Assembly: GCA_019054805.1 (NCBI GenBank) | Contig: JAHQIY010000014.1 | Span: 496,001 to 560,000 of the forward strand | DNA length: 64,000 nt | From: Brachionus manjavacas | Lineage: Eukaryota > Rotifera > Eurotatoria > Ploima > Brachionidae | Reading direction: 5' to 3' | Shown here: positions 30,006 through 43,792 of the stretch, one piece after another | Position numbering within the stretch: the stretch's first letter is position 1 | Layout: every line of letters starts with the position of its first letter | Program-made: the position numbers and the translations under genes | The notes under the pieces: generated by a model | What the model was told of the DNA's origin: nothing | Database searches by the model: none | Seen by the model: the letters and a program-made list of their open reading frames with translations, nothing else

Positions 30006-33000
30006 AGTAGCTTAAAATCTCTTAAAAACTTATTTTTAAATATTTAATGATATTATCTTTTTCTTTTTTTTTAAGTTAAAATTTTAATAATTAAATTAAC
30101 TATTAAAAAAGTAAATAAGACTTGAAATAATTAAAATATTTTATTTAATTGAAAAAATTTACTAAATTATTTACCAAGCTGATGGATATTTTATTGGTTT
30201 TATTTAATTTAGTTTAAATTATATCAAAAGTTTTAAAAAAGCTTAATTGAAAACAAATCAGTTTTTTATGAAAAATAAGTACAAATTAAAAAATTATATT
30301 CTTTTAATTGAGTAATCAATTTAGAAAATTCAAAATTTGCTTTACTTTTCTTTTAAATAAGTTAAAAATTAAAATCTTTAAAGATGAATGATAACATAAA
30401 AAATTTAAAAAAAAAATCTAAAAAATGAACATTAGAAATTTTTCTAGATATTTTCACAGGTAGAATTGAGAATGCTATTTCATCAAAAGATACCAACTTT
30501 TTCAATTGAATTTTCATAAAATTTTAATTAATTTTGAGAAAATGAAATTTTAAATATGCTTTTACAGAAAAGGTAATTTCAGAAATAATTAAAAAAAGAG
30601 CTAAAAATATTTATTTTCTTGTTAAAAGCAATTAAAAATGTTATTTTTTAAAACAAAGATGGTAAAAAAAATTTTTTCAATGAAAATGTTTAAAATCATG
30701 TAGCCGTGCGAAAGAAAAGCCAATTTTCTAATATTTTCAATTTTTAATTTCTAAATGTACTTGCCGAATTTGAAATTAACAATTGACTTTAAAAATAACT
30801 AAACATCCTATTTAAAAATAAATATATAAAATGATTTTGTAAAATTATGATAACTTGATGAATAGATAAATTCAAGTGGAAATCAATAGGAATTATTAAA
30901 AAAATTTCATTCAAATCTTATCTAATTAATTTGATGGAATTTTTGAAATTTTGACAGAATGCTAATTTAGCTCCAAAATTTTTCCTCCTTAAACAATTTT
31001 TAACATCTCTTAAGCAAGAAATTTTATTTGAAGTTCAGTATTTTAATATAGATTCTTGAAATGAATGCACTTTTTAAGATCTATCGATCACATTCTTTCT
31101 ACCATTTTAAATATTATCTTACAAACGTGTTCTTAAAAATCTGATAAACATAATCAACAATTAATTAGTGGACAGAATTAGATAAAAATAATCATCAAAA
31201 TTTTTTTGTTTTATTCTAAGACGAAAGCTAAAACCCCAAATTCTTTAAATTATGGAAAGAATAAATGTGCTTGCCACATTGAAAAGGATAATATGGATTA
31301 ATTTCACATTTTCTTGATTTATAAATTAAAATTTTTTTTTTAAAAAGCAACTTAATGAATAATTGTTTATTAATTAAAAAAATTCCACAATTTTTATTTT
31401 TTGAAATTTTTTGTTTTGATAGCATTTAATATTTTATTTGCGAATCGATCGATTTAATTTTATTAAACTATTATGAGTCTATAACAAATAAAAATTTGAT
31501 TTTAATCTGGAAACAAATATTTGAATTTTGCTTAAAATGTATGGCATTGTGAAAAATTTCTCAAATTGAACAAAAATATTTCCTTTTTCTAAAGATTAAA
31601 ATAATAAAAAATAACATTAATTGTGAAAAAAAATAACTGCAAGATACTTTGTACCTTTTTTATCTAAAATAAAGCTTTCGATTTCTTTTTTAAATCAATC
31701 ACATTAAATCTTAATGATTCTTTTATTTTGTTATTTTGGTCCGTGAAATTAAATTTTTTTTAAAGTAAAATAAAACATAACAACACTTTAAGAATGATCT
31801 TTTTTCAACATTTCCAGTGCCACTCGATAGGCAAATTTACGACTTTTTATTCCAAGTTTGTAAAAGCTAAGACAAATTAAATGACGAAGCACAGTATTTA
31901 AAAAAAAAAAAAAATATTTTAAAATAAAAAATTAAATTTCAAAATTTCTTAATCGATATAATCGGAATAAATTTAAATTTTTAAAAATTTAGAAATGATT
32001 AATTATAACTAATTCATTTATTAAAATTAATGCTGAATTAATCCACGGTATTAGAAAAAGCGTCGTATTTTGTTGAGGCATTCGGAAAAAACTTCTTGAA
32101 AATGAACATTTTACATGATTAAATTATAAAAGTTATTCATTTTAAAATAATTTACAATCGATCCTTCACTCGAGTTCTAAGTTAATACAAAATATGGTTT
32201 GTTTTTAAATCTCATAGAAAATCTAATCAAATTAATATTGCTATTTGCTTTTTGCAGACAAGAAGTAATTGCCTAAAATGTGTACCATATTAGATAACAT
32301 TAGTATGTTTATGATGTGTTACAGAAGGCTCAGAAGAAGCAAACATGTAAATAGATTGACTGTAAATCAAAGTATTTACGTCATAAATTATTAATTGTTG
32401 TTTGAATATATTGATGCGTCTTTTGCTGCTCCCTTTTTAAAAGTAAATCATACTATTTCTAATTATAAAAACTAATTTTCTTGATAATCTGTTAAAACTG
32501 AACAAAATTTGTGTGAAAAAATATTTTTTAAAACCTACAGGAAAATATTGCTTCGAGTTATTCTTCTTTAGCAAAAAAAAATATAAGATTATCGAGTCTT
32601 TTTTTTGAATATATTTTATTAGTTTATTTTATACTCGGATTTATCCTGGGAAAATAAAATTATTTTCATTTTTTAATTTGTCTATAGTATTTAGTTAAAA
32701 AAGCCGTTCTTTTTAGATTATTTGTTTAAGCCCCGATGGGGAAAATTCCTTCTACAATTAAATTAAAGTAAACATTTCTCTTAATATAAAAAGAAAATTA
32801 ATATCATAATACACAGCAAATAAACTAGGCACGTGATTTGATTAATAACTTTTTAAGTTTCATGATTTCTATTTATTTTTTAGTTCACTTATTAAAAAAA
32901 TAAATACTATTTGAACGTAACGTAAATTTTATCACGAGAAAATAAAAAAAATTGAATAACAGATGAAAAATAAGTTAAAAATCTCGTTTCGTCAAATAAT

Positions 33001-34806
33001 TTTTAAAATAGTGACATTTAATTTCGCGATAAGTGTCCTTGTTTATGACAGCAAAGCAAACAAATTAAAATGTTCTATCTAATTTATTCCGCTTTCGTCA
33101 AACACCTAAAACAAGATACTAATTATATTTAAAATAAATTAATAATTATAAATAAAATATTAATTTAAAAATTAGAATTTGTTTTAATGACCAGATAGTG
33201 ATGAAAAAAAATTGATATTGAATTATTTTCATCACTTTTTCAAGGTTCAATTATTTTAAAAGAAAAAATTTACGCATTTTAGACAAAAATTAAAAATTTT
33301 AATCAAATTAATGAACAAAAGAGATAAATTTACAAGTCTTTTAGTGTTGTATTTTTTACCCATAAAAAAACTTAACACTAGGGCTACTAAATTTTAAAAA
33401 ATTTTATCCTTATATCTTTTGAACAAAACTAAAAAAAAATTAAATTTTTTTCTTAAACTAAAATTCCCTCTCATTTTTGTAAAAAAAAACAAAAAAAGAC
33501 AAAATTTGCTTCATTTTATTTCGGAGTTTAAAAAATTCTGAAATGGTATCCAAATAACCATTCTACTCTTATTTCTTTTAAATTTTATTTGTTCTATTTT
33601 TGGCTGAAAAGAAAATTTTTCATATTAAAAATCTTAAGTTAGAAAAATGGTTTCTAAATGATTTAGATTTTTTTTACATTCTTTAAAAAATAATTGATTC
33701 TAAATTTTAAAATCGCGTTTTAAGACAAAGAAAAAAAAGCTTATTTTGGAAGACTTGGTTTAGGATATTTACCAAGGGGCTACATGAAAATGTCAAAATC
33801 ATGTTAAAATTGATTTGTAAAATTGAATCAACTAATGCATTCAATGTAGCACCTAAATCCAAACTGGGAAAAAAATTCTAAGAAATGTGCATTTATAATA
33901 GAATAAAAATTACATTGCAGAGTATTTGGATAAGCCGAAATTAGGCTATAAATTGAATGTATCAACTGGGAAAATTTATTAAACAAAATATTTTTAAAAT
34001 AAAAAAAATCCTATTCTTGTGACTAAAACTGGATGTCTTAGAGAAAAATGTAAATGACATGTAGATAAAAGAAATATTTTTTTTATTTATATTTTTTTCC
34101 ATTCAAATTAAATTTTTAAAAACTAAAATGAATAACAAAAACTTCTCATTGTTTTTCGATATTAACTATATTTAGCGAAAACTTAAACAACCAAAAAACT
34201 GAAAATCAAAAATAAGTTAAACATTTTTTAGAAATTTTTAAATAAATTTTTTTAGATAAAACCTTTGAAATAAAAAAAGAGGCAAAAAGGAAAAGAAAAT
34301 TAATTATGGTCTTTTTGTCTTAAAATTTTAATCTAAAATATATAATTTTATCTTTACAAACATTATTATTTTTTGAAAAATATTTTTTTAACTCTCAACG
34401 CTAATTTCAAAATCAATAGTAATGTTCTAATTAATTTTTTTGCCGTTCCGATAAGGTCGCGGCCATTTGAATTCTAATTCTAACAACTCTTCTAAATTAT
34501 CAAAAATAAAAATTTAAAAGTTTACAAGTTGGTTCATTTTGACATGTTCAAAAAAATTTTTTCTAGTTCTAAAAATTAAATTTTAAACCCCTTAAAATAA
34601 AAAACTTCTTGCTCTCCATTCGAACCAATTTGTCAATTTCAACTACAACAAGAAAACATACAAAAAAATTGATTGAAAATTAGGAAATTATTTTAATCTC
34701 ATTTTTAAAAAAAAATTATTTCTAATTTTCAAACTGCACTCTTAAATTACACTATTTAATTTTAAAAAGAAACAAAACACTTTGCAAAGATTGACAAGCA
34801 AAATAT
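30006..34806. other. AT-rich, no gene seen
   Basis: There are only short interrupted frames on both strands and no transposon signature I can name. It is probably intron of the large minus-strand gene. A GGCATTGTGAA word at 31543 may be a MITE remnant. Confidence 0.4.
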
Positions 34807-35160
34807 TTAAGGTCTAATTGAGATCAATACACCAAGGGACCTTTGGGTTAGTAGTCCAATCAATTGAACACCATGTAGACAAGTGTCCGGAAATTGTTTA
34901 TTTACATTCCGGGCTAGATTGGAGTAATTCAAGATACACAAAGTGCTAATCGAATTTCCAACAAATCTTTGTTTGTTTACACAAGTAAAACAAATTAGTA
35001 CATTAGACTTCCTAGATTTGTAAAACACGCTGACGTTGGTTTTTGCATTTAGATAAAAGCTTGGCAAATAGCAGGCGAACAAAGCCCCAAGACATATTGA
35101 ATATCAATTGAGTAAAGTAGAAACACAAGACTAAAGAGAAGCATAGCTGGCTCAAAAATC
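34807..35160 (-). other. GC-richer patch with short ORFs
   Basis: A frame begins ATG at about 35146 and reads MLLFSLVFLLYSIDIQYVLG, then LCSPAICQAFI and a stop, which looks like a signal peptide followed by Cys residues. An overlapping frame (about 35082-34807) is open for 91 codons with CFTCVNKQRF and a GTAAAT donor-like site near 34903. Either could be an exon, but no protein family was recognised. Confidence 0.25.
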
Positions 35161-35368
35161 GATATGTAGCTGAATTAATTATTAGAAAATCTAATCTTTT
35201 TGTATTTATATTGGAAAAGATGCTTAGAAGAGGTTCGCTTGAGCCGATGGGGCTACAAACTTGTGCGATTTCTTGTTAGATTTGTTTATGATCACTTGGT
35301 TCTGAGCGATGTATTTTAACACTAAACAAAAGCCTAGATAGACCCAGTAATTAAATCCTAATCACTTA

Positions 35369-35430
35369 CAACACTCAGAAATCATTCAGTCGAAATTAAG
35401 CTTATCTCCCAATGCCTTAGTTCTTCTTAT
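35369..35430 (-). other. Candidate non-coding or terminal exon
   Basis: A strong acceptor (TTCTATTTACAG) precedes ATAAGAAGAACTAAGGCATT, and a GTAAGT donor follows after 62 bases. In phase 0 the exon reads IRRTKALGDKLNFD and then TGA. It may be an alternative C-terminal exon of the large gene or a UTR exon of the patch at 34807-35160. Confidence 0.25.
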
Positions 35431-35956
35431 CTGTAAATAGAAAAACCAGACGAGTTTCTTCTAGTTGAATTAATTGCTCATGCTCATTCTCGCTCCATCC
35501 ACTTAATCGATTTGAGATTGCATCGAACATGATTGATGAGCTTTTGATACGCTCACTTTCGACTATCTAGACTTCCAAGTCTTTCTTTTTTTTCACAAAC
35601 TAAAAATATCTGCAGATAATTGTTCTAATTGATAGTTCATTTTAAAATAGCTAAAAAATTGAAACAATTAGGCTATCAGAAATCCTCAAGTAGCATTTTT
35701 CGTTTTTTACGCGAAAAAACGCAAATAAATCATGTTTACCATGTTTCTTTTGATTCAGAGTTGTAACAATTTCAAAATTTTGTTCACTTTTTTTTAAGTT
35801 ATCAAAACTATTCAACACGGGACTGAAAGGGAGGTTAATTACCATTCCAAACTTCCCGGGGTCCTCCCCTAACTATTATTTTAATGAAAAAAAATTGATA
35901 CAAAGTTGGTCAAAAGGTCAAAAAAATTCAAAAATAATTGTAAAAGATGGCATCTT

Positions 35957-36402
35957 GAAGCTGATGATCAATTCAAAATATCATTTCAATTTAAAGAGTT
36001 TATCTTTAGATATATAAATTATTCTTCGAATTTATTTAAATCATTTTAATGTAGATTTAAAAAATAAATAATTAAAAAAATATTGTTTTCAATCTAGTGT
36101 TAAAATCAATTTTTAAATTCAAATGTATTAACTCATTTTTTTATTTCTTTAATTTAAAATGTAAAATTAACTTTAAAATTTAATTTAAATATTAAATTCA
36201 AAATAAAAATTACAAAAAATGAGTTGATACATTTGTATTTAAAAATCGATTTATCAGTAGATTGAAAACAAAAATTTTTTAAATTTTTTTATTTTTTAAA
36301 TCTACATTACATGTTAAGTATGTTACATTAAATTTATTTAAATTAATTGGAAGATTAATTTTAATATCTAAAGATAAACTCCTTGAATTGATCATCAACT
36401 TC
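35957..36402. repeat. 446 bp palindromic element
   Basis: The arms begin GAAGCTGATGATCAATTCAA and end with the complementary TTGAATTGATCATCAACTTC. They continue inwards through ATCTTTAGATAT, TTTTAATGTAGATTTAAAAAAT and TGTATTAACTCATTTTTT words for about 190 bp each. It is probably a MITE. No target duplication is clear. Confidence 0.65.
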
Positions 36403-38031
36403 ACGAAACCTTAAATTTTTGTTTTTAATAATAATTTTGGTATTATTTTATGAAATGTTTTACATAAAAATTTTGATATTTTTCAAATGATTTCTTAGCA
36501 TCTAAATGTAGCCAGAGCATTGAATGACAACGAGCTTAGTTTTAAGACTAAAAATTATTTTTTTTTCCTTCTCTAGGTAAGGAGAATATTTTTTCCTTAT
36601 GGAACTTTAGTGAACTTTAATCTAAATCCATCGAATCTAAAATTTTTTTTTAATATTCTGTTTAGTAATTTTTGCGATAAATTCAGAGTGAGTTTTATCA
36701 TATTATCGAAGGAGAAAAACGAGATCTTTGGTGCAGCCCTGGTTTAAGGAATCAGGTTAATTAAAATTAAAGAGAACTGTTTTTTATTTTGTTTATTAGT
36801 CAAGAATTTAATTTTTTCGTTTGTTTTAATTATCTAAATTATGAATTTTTAAACTGTATTTAGAATATTTACCTTACAAAGAAAAGGAAACAAACATGCT
36901 CAGTGTCAATAACTCAAAGTCAAAGTAAAAACTGCCTTTTTAGACCCTTTTCGACCTTGAATTTTGACCAACTCTGTTTTGAGTCATTGTAAAAACACAA
37001 GTTTTTTAACTTCACAACAACACAATTATTCTATTAACTATTTGAATAAATTTAAATCGGATTTCCAAATGGAATTTAATTTTAGATTTTTAAACTAGTT
37101 CGTTTAAATCAAAGTAATTAAATTAATTTTAGATGTTAATTGAATTTTTTTATATTTTTTTTAACCTGATCCCCCAGACTAATCCACTATATTTCTAATT
37201 TTTGTTAATTTTTTGTGGCGTTTTTGAATATATGGGTTTATAAAAATTTATTTGATAAAAATTTGATTAATTAATTTAAAAAAAATTTAAAATAAATTTA
37301 AATTTTTTTTCTATCACCATGAGAATATTGATTAAAAATAAGCTTTAATTTATAAAAATAATTTAGTTTCCTAAATTTACCCGTTATAAAATATTGCACT
37401 CTATCAGAATCCGTATAAATAATATGAAGTGGATTTTTTTACATTATACCTGGTTTAAGACCCCAATTTAAAAAGGTTTCCTGAATTTTTTGCATTTCCT
37501 GAATTTTGAAATATAAAAAAATAGCAAAAATGCTAATAATTGACAAATTTTAGTGAAAAATTATTATTGTTTTAGAAAGCCTTTTCTTGGTGTCTTTCTT
37601 AGAACCTAGCTAAACCAAGTTATTCACAGCAGATAAGTCACTGCTCTGAACTTAAATCAACTTCATTTACTGATAAATTTAGTTTCAGGAGAATTGAGAT
37701 TTGAATTTAAAGCTAAAAGAAAATAACCGTAGAGTCTACTTTTTTCACAAAAAAGATTTAAAATGATGATTTATCTTTGGAAAGTGAAAAATGTAGTATT
37801 TTTGCATACCTAATATTTAAAATAAGGTTAGAATTTAAGATGACACTTTTTAATAAGACATTATACGAAAAAAACTATGAAAACAAAAATTTCTTTTAAA
37901 TTTTAATGAATTTTTTTTAAGATAAAATTCTTAAAATAAATACTAAAATTTAAAAAGGACATTTTTTATTTGATTCAATTAAAGTAAATTCAGGCGATCT
38001 AATAGAAGAAAAAACAGAAAAAATTCAATCA
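36403..38031. other. AT-rich intron-like sequence
   Basis: No exon was recognised. Around 36905-36980, words such as AAGTCAAAGTAAAAACTG and TTGACCAACTCTG also occur at 51830-51910, a shared unnamed repeat. Confidence 0.35.
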
Positions 38032-38142
38032 TCATCCATCTTCTAATCTAATATATCTAAATTCAAGTGAGTAATTTGTGACGGTCAATTTATTTCCAAA
38101 AGCTGGTGTTGGTCTTCCAGATGTTTCCCAGGAAAAAAAATT
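38032..38142 (-). CDS. Candidate terminal exon, 36 residues
   Basis: TTTTCAG precedes a phase-0 exon reading NFFSWETSGRPTPAFGNKLT, then VTNYSLEFRYIRLEDG, ending in tandem TGA stops. AATAAA follows about 60 bases on (37965-37970 in complement). Codon content is less AT-biased than the surroundings. The upstream membrane exon (43962-43793) also ends in phase 0, so this could be an alternative 3' end of that gene. The residues faintly resemble a laminin N-terminal or discoidin strand, but not enough to name a domain. Confidence 0.35.
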   Translation of the reverse strand, partial: NFFSWETSGRPTPAFGNKLTVTNYSLEFRYIRLEDG

Positions 38143-41100
38143 CTGAAAACGAAAGGTTTTTAGATAGAAGAATTAATTTTGTTTTATTAATTATTCCGTG
38201 GCAATTATTAACTTATTCAATTCTGTTATTTTGGCTGCCGACAACTGTACTCAGGATTAAAAATAAATTTTCCCCAAAATAAAATATTTTGATCTTAAGT
38301 TTTAAAAAAATTAAAAATCACTTATCTTTAGTGATTACTTGAAAAAAAATTATTTTCGTATAAAATCAAAGTACCATTTGACTAAATTAGGCTTTTTCGT
38401 TATTTTTCAAGTAAAATTGAAATAAATTAGTCGAATTGCTAATGAACTTATTAAAAACCAGAATTTTTTTAAACAAATTTTTCTTTTTTTAAGAACAAGT
38501 CTCATAATTTTATTACTAAACATGATTTTAATTTAAGAACATAATCTTTTAATCAGAATTTTTTAATTAAATTCTTATAAAAATCTCGCAAATTAATATA
38601 AAGAAATTGTGCTATTTTTTAAGTTCATTAGAAATTTGGATTATCTATTTTTCACTTAGAAAAAAATTGAATGGAACATTAGTTTTCACGTAATAAAATA
38701 ATCCAAAAAATGTCTAATCGTATGTTTTTCTCTTTATTTTTACTTTTGCAGCTTAAAATTCAAATATTTTTTTTTAAAGTTTAAATGATTTAAAAAGGTC
38801 TGATAATATGAAATAAATTTATTGGAAAAAACCTAACTTTAACTTTCATTAATTTAATAATTTTCATTATTTTTTAAATATTATTATTCCAAAAACACAA
38901 AACAAAAAATACAAAATTCTAAGCTTCTGTTAACATAATCAAGTCTTTTAAGTATCTAGCTTGTTTGATCAGATTTGATTTAATAATGAAAATTTAGAAT
39001 TCATCCCAATCTGACAAGATAATCATGGGAACACTCGTTAGATCATATTATTGACTAAAATAAAACATCAAATTTAATATCAATTTTGAGCTTAAAAAAA
39101 TATTTAAAATATTGAATAGTTTGTTTTGAAACATTTTTTTAATTTAACTTTTATTTTAAATCAATGATAGATACAGATACGAAAGGATTTAGTAAAATTA
39201 TTTTTACCTACAATAAAGTTAAAAATATTTTATCTATTTGTTTGTGTCACCTGATAAATAATAAGTGTGACAATTTTATATTGTGCTAAAAATTTTGAAT
39301 TAATTAAAATACTAATTTGTTTTCTTAGTTTAATAAATCAAAAAAAATATGGTTTAAGCATCCATTTAAGAAAAAGAATCGCCAATGGCTACTTCCGCTA
39401 TATATTAATTGATTTTTGCTTTCACTTAAAGTCTTGACTTTATTTTAATTGAACAAGTGTAGTACTTGTGATAAATAAAAGAGACTTAATTTATTAACAA
39501 TTTATTTATTTAGACCGCTTCTGGGCTTTAACAATAATAGTATTAATGATTATCATTAAAGGCTTCTCTAAAAAAGGATAAAGAGATTCTGTATTTTAAA
39601 GATTAACAAGCACACTCGAAGAAGTTGAGCAGATTTTTAAAAGGCTTTCTTATTTTGCTATAAAATTCTTATTAAAAATTCTTTTAGATAAAAACACTTT
39701 TTAAAAAAAGGATCTCAATAGAATAAACCAAGAATAATATAAAAGTTTCATTAATTAATCAACAAAATTATATTTTTTTTTAAAAAGGACATTAATATTT
39801 GTAAATTAATAATTTTGTAAATTTTTTAAAAAGTTAAATTTGATTTTAATAATTTAACTAAAATTCCAAACCGTTGTTGAGGTATTTTAACCAAAAATAC
39901 CTCAACAGATGCATCTCTCATGAGTCTTGAACCTTGCATTCCCAAAAATATTCAAATATACAAAATTATTAAAATCTTTTACCAGGTTATAAAGTATTAA
40001 ATTCATTTATTTGTTAAATATTTCTCCTCTCACACGAAAAATAAAAATTATCTTCAAAAAAAAAAAAAAGGAAAAAAAAAAAATTAATCAAACTAGAAAT
40101 AGATGTAATAGAATTATTTTTTATTTAATTTTTTAATTTGCTTGTATCTTTTGCATTTAAGAATTTAATAATTTAAACATTTAAGGAAAATAAAAATAAA
40201 TTGGTGGTTAAGACTGTTAAGATTAAATATAAAATTAGCTCTAAAATGAGTTGAAATAATTGATTAAAGAACAAATTGAATTTTATCATGTTACAAGACC
40301 AATTTTTATTTAACATTAGTTCTTAATTTTTAATCAATGACCGATTTAGACCTTATTAAATAAATTAATAATTCTAATATTTAAAATAACTATTCAGCTT
40401 CCAAGAGAAGAAACACATTTACTGTAACTCATTGACACAACCATTCTTCCTGCAATTAGGCGTCCTGAAATTGGCTTTATTTAGGGAAAGACACTTGTTT
40501 GAAGCACGAAGATTAAACTCGACAATTATTAATCTATTTTACAATACGTGTCTTTAAAAGACTTTAACTTTATTTATCGAATTATTAAATCTTTTGAAAA
40601 ATTCCATGACAAAAGAACAAAACATGCTAAATAAAAGACAACTTTTTTTAAATAAAAATATTTGATAATATTGATGATTTCATAAAGATGAATAAACCTT
40701 AGAGGCAAAGGAGGTTATTTTAAATTAATAAAATTACAAAAATATCAACATGAAATTATTTATTCTTAGTTATAAAATTATTGAATCTCCAGATATTTTT
40801 TTTCATCTTTTTACCTCATCATTCAATTTCAAGTTAAAAAAATAAATATTCTCTTAATTATCTTCTAAAAGTCTATAATCCTCTTAGATTAAAAAAACAA
40901 ACAAATTTTTTTGAGCATGATCTTTTAGAATTTAATTTAAGAAGTTGGTTTAGAATAACTTTAAAATGAAAATAAAAGTTTTGTATTCTCTGAGAAGAAA
41001 TAACAAAATACTCCTATTTTGGTATGAAGATGACGGCGCTAACTAACTGAAATGTGATATGCGGCCCTTAGAGAACAAAAAAGCTATTAATAGTTAATTA

Positions 41101-43604
41101 AATGGCTTAATCAATATTTTAAGGTTGTTTATCTAAATAGGATTTAAATTTAGCATCGAGGGATCCCAAGTCTTAGGGCTTTTAGTTAATTAGTTTTATG
41201 CAATGCTGGTTAAGTTTAAATAGCTCTGGCTAATTTTAATTTAACCATTGTTCATCAGCATACTAAATGAACTAGAGAATTTATTTTGGCATTTCTAAAA
41301 TATTTGTTAATGACCACGAATTTATTTTCTATTTTAGATCAAAAATCTATCTTTTAAAAACAATTTTTGCTAATCTAAAACAGAGCTGTGTAAAAATTTG
41401 ATCTAAGCCAAAAGTTTATCAAAAATCGAAGAATTGGCAAATAATCATCATTAAGTTATTTTTCAATTGAAAATTTTTAACTGAATTAAAAAAAAAACTT
41501 ATCTGTTTATTTGTCTGAAATAACAAAATCATAAAAAAGAATTCGGGAAAATTTTGACAAAATTAATTAAAATTTTATATCTACCTATATTTTAAAATCT
41601 ATTTTTTTTAATATAACTAATAAATAATTTATAATGAAAAAAATAAGTTTGGTTCTGCGTGTTCATAACTACGGTACTATATAAATATCAGTTTTTCGAC
41701 CTCCAGCCCTTAATCAAAATTTTTGAAATTGCAAAGAAGACATGTTTGGCCCGTCATCCTCATAGAAAAGGTCGGAAATTAAAGACCCCATCTCTAAGGA
41801 TCAACATATCTAAAAAAATTTTATTAAATACATCAGGTTTGAACAAATATTGGAATTTTGTTTACTTGAAGAAATATCAATAAAATGGACCTGAGATGGG
41901 AAATTTTTAATTAATTAATAATTAAGTCATTAAAAATTTTCGTGATCTTCTTTCTATATTTTCTTAAAATTAATGCCGAAATTTTTCTTTTCTATTTATT
42001 TTAAGTATCATTTTTTAGTCAAATTTTTCGGACTACAATTTAAATAAATAAAACTGGAATATTTGTCTAATTTTGCGGGGTAAAAAGGAAGATAAGGGGT
42101 AAAACCATGACTTCAATAAGTAATTTTCTTTTTTGATTCAAAGCTCATAAAAAAAATCTTAAAATATAAAAAATAGCACCCACAAACAGGTCTCTTTTTT
42201 CATTGTAAAATAATTTGAAATGATCAATAAATCAGTTTTATCGAACTGGATTTAAAAATAAATTATCTAATCTATTAATCATTTAGACTATTAATTATAA
42301 ATGCTAGAGCCGATTTAGGGCCAAATTTACAAATGTAATAAATCAAACCAATTTTTATCAATTTAAAGTTTAACATTTAACTTTAAATGTAACATGCAAA
42401 ATCAGCATCATTTTATGACTGATAAAAATCTCAATTTATCCGAAAATATCTTTCTGAAAAACATAATTAAATAGTTTTTGATACGAAATTAATTTTTCGA
42501 TTAAAAGGTCGAACTTTCTAGGCATAAACTAGACTTGGCAGGTTTAAAAATTGCTTTCGTTTCACCTAAAGCCGTACAAAGAAGCAAATCCTTAGAAAAA
42601 TTGGGCCTCAGATTTTTCAATTCTAGCCTTGAGAAGGCAAATTTTTAAAGGGTAAAAAATAGATTAACATTTTTTTTCGAAATCATAATATCATATTGAA
42701 AAAATCAATATAATTTTTTCTTTTTGGACAAGTAAAATAGATGTAAGATTACAAATGAAAGTCAAAATCGGAAAAAGGTTTTTGATTAAAAGCCAAATAA
42801 ATGCTAAATAAACAAAAATTGATTTCGCTAAGCTACAATTAAAAAAAGTTATACAAAAAAAATTGGAAAAAATTTAAATTAGCTTAAATTATCTTTGTTC
42901 CCAATCGGAAATAGCTTCTTGGATTTTAGGGCGCTTTTATGTCATTCAATCAACTTTCTTACTGATAATTATTAATAATTTAATAAATTTTTAAATTTTT
43001 TTGTCGCGTGACTGGAATAATACTGGGATGCCATCTCGGCAAGATTTCTCAATAGCTTAATTAGAATTTATAATTTCAAATGAAAGATTTGGCACACTGA
43101 ATGATAATCTGGTCAGCCTAATTGTGAAATTCCAAATGAAACAAAAATAAACTATTGTGGCATTTGATCAATCAAACGCCAACGAATCTCAATTTAGCCC
43201 GAAACCCAAGGGCCCTATGCTCTAAACAACTATTTTATCAATATTTAACAAGAATTCGAGAAATTCTTCAAAGATTTCTTTCCAATTAGCATTCTAAGTA
43301 TTCCATTTAGTTTATTCAACGAGAGGAAATTATTCAATTTGTTTAAATAGTATAAAATTTCACTCGGATGAGATTCTTTTCATTAATAAAAGATAACTTT
43401 TTTTTCGTTTTTGACTTTTTAATTAAAATTTTGCTCCAAACACTTGGATCTCGAGCATTCTTAATGTGAGCCCCGAGACCCCGCAACTAATCAAAAATAA
43501 AACTGACTCTTCTAATCTCTCTTGACTAGCAGCTATCTTTTCCAAGGCTTTGTTTGATACTCAGCTCCAAAAGGCGCCTCCCAGTAGAACAAAAATTCAA
43601 TTAC
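38143..43604. other. AT-rich intron-like sequence
   Basis: No gene or named repeat is supported. The frame at 41659-41883 (HPHRKGRKLKTPSLRINISK) is probably chance. GA-rich simple sequence occurs at 43675-43690, just beyond this stretch. Confidence 0.35.
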
Positions 43605-43792
43605 CTTCAGTACATTGGCCATGATAAACTAGCTGTCAAAATTGACTGAGAAATTTATCTATTTTAAATCGATAAAGAGAGAGAGAGAGAATAATAAGAT
43701 AAATTTTTGAAATAGAAAAAGACAAAAATTGCACAACCCGAGTAAGAGGAAGCTTGTCAAAATAAAAAAATTAAACAGTGGAGTTTACTAAC

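Noticed and set aside
40423-40464. 42 bp exon-like unit reading TPNCRKNGCVNEL, EGF-like, minus strand
   Set aside because: The acceptor and donor look good, but no second half of an EGF domain was found nearby and the position after the membrane exon would be odd. It is likely chance.
41659-41883. 74-residue plus frame with HPHRKGRKLKTPS
   Set aside because: No similarity or splice context is seen, and composition matches background.
43605-43632. 28 bp microexon-like unit (LVYHGQCTE) after the membrane exon
   Set aside because: It has usable AG and GT sites in phase 0, but it is too short to support without transcript data.
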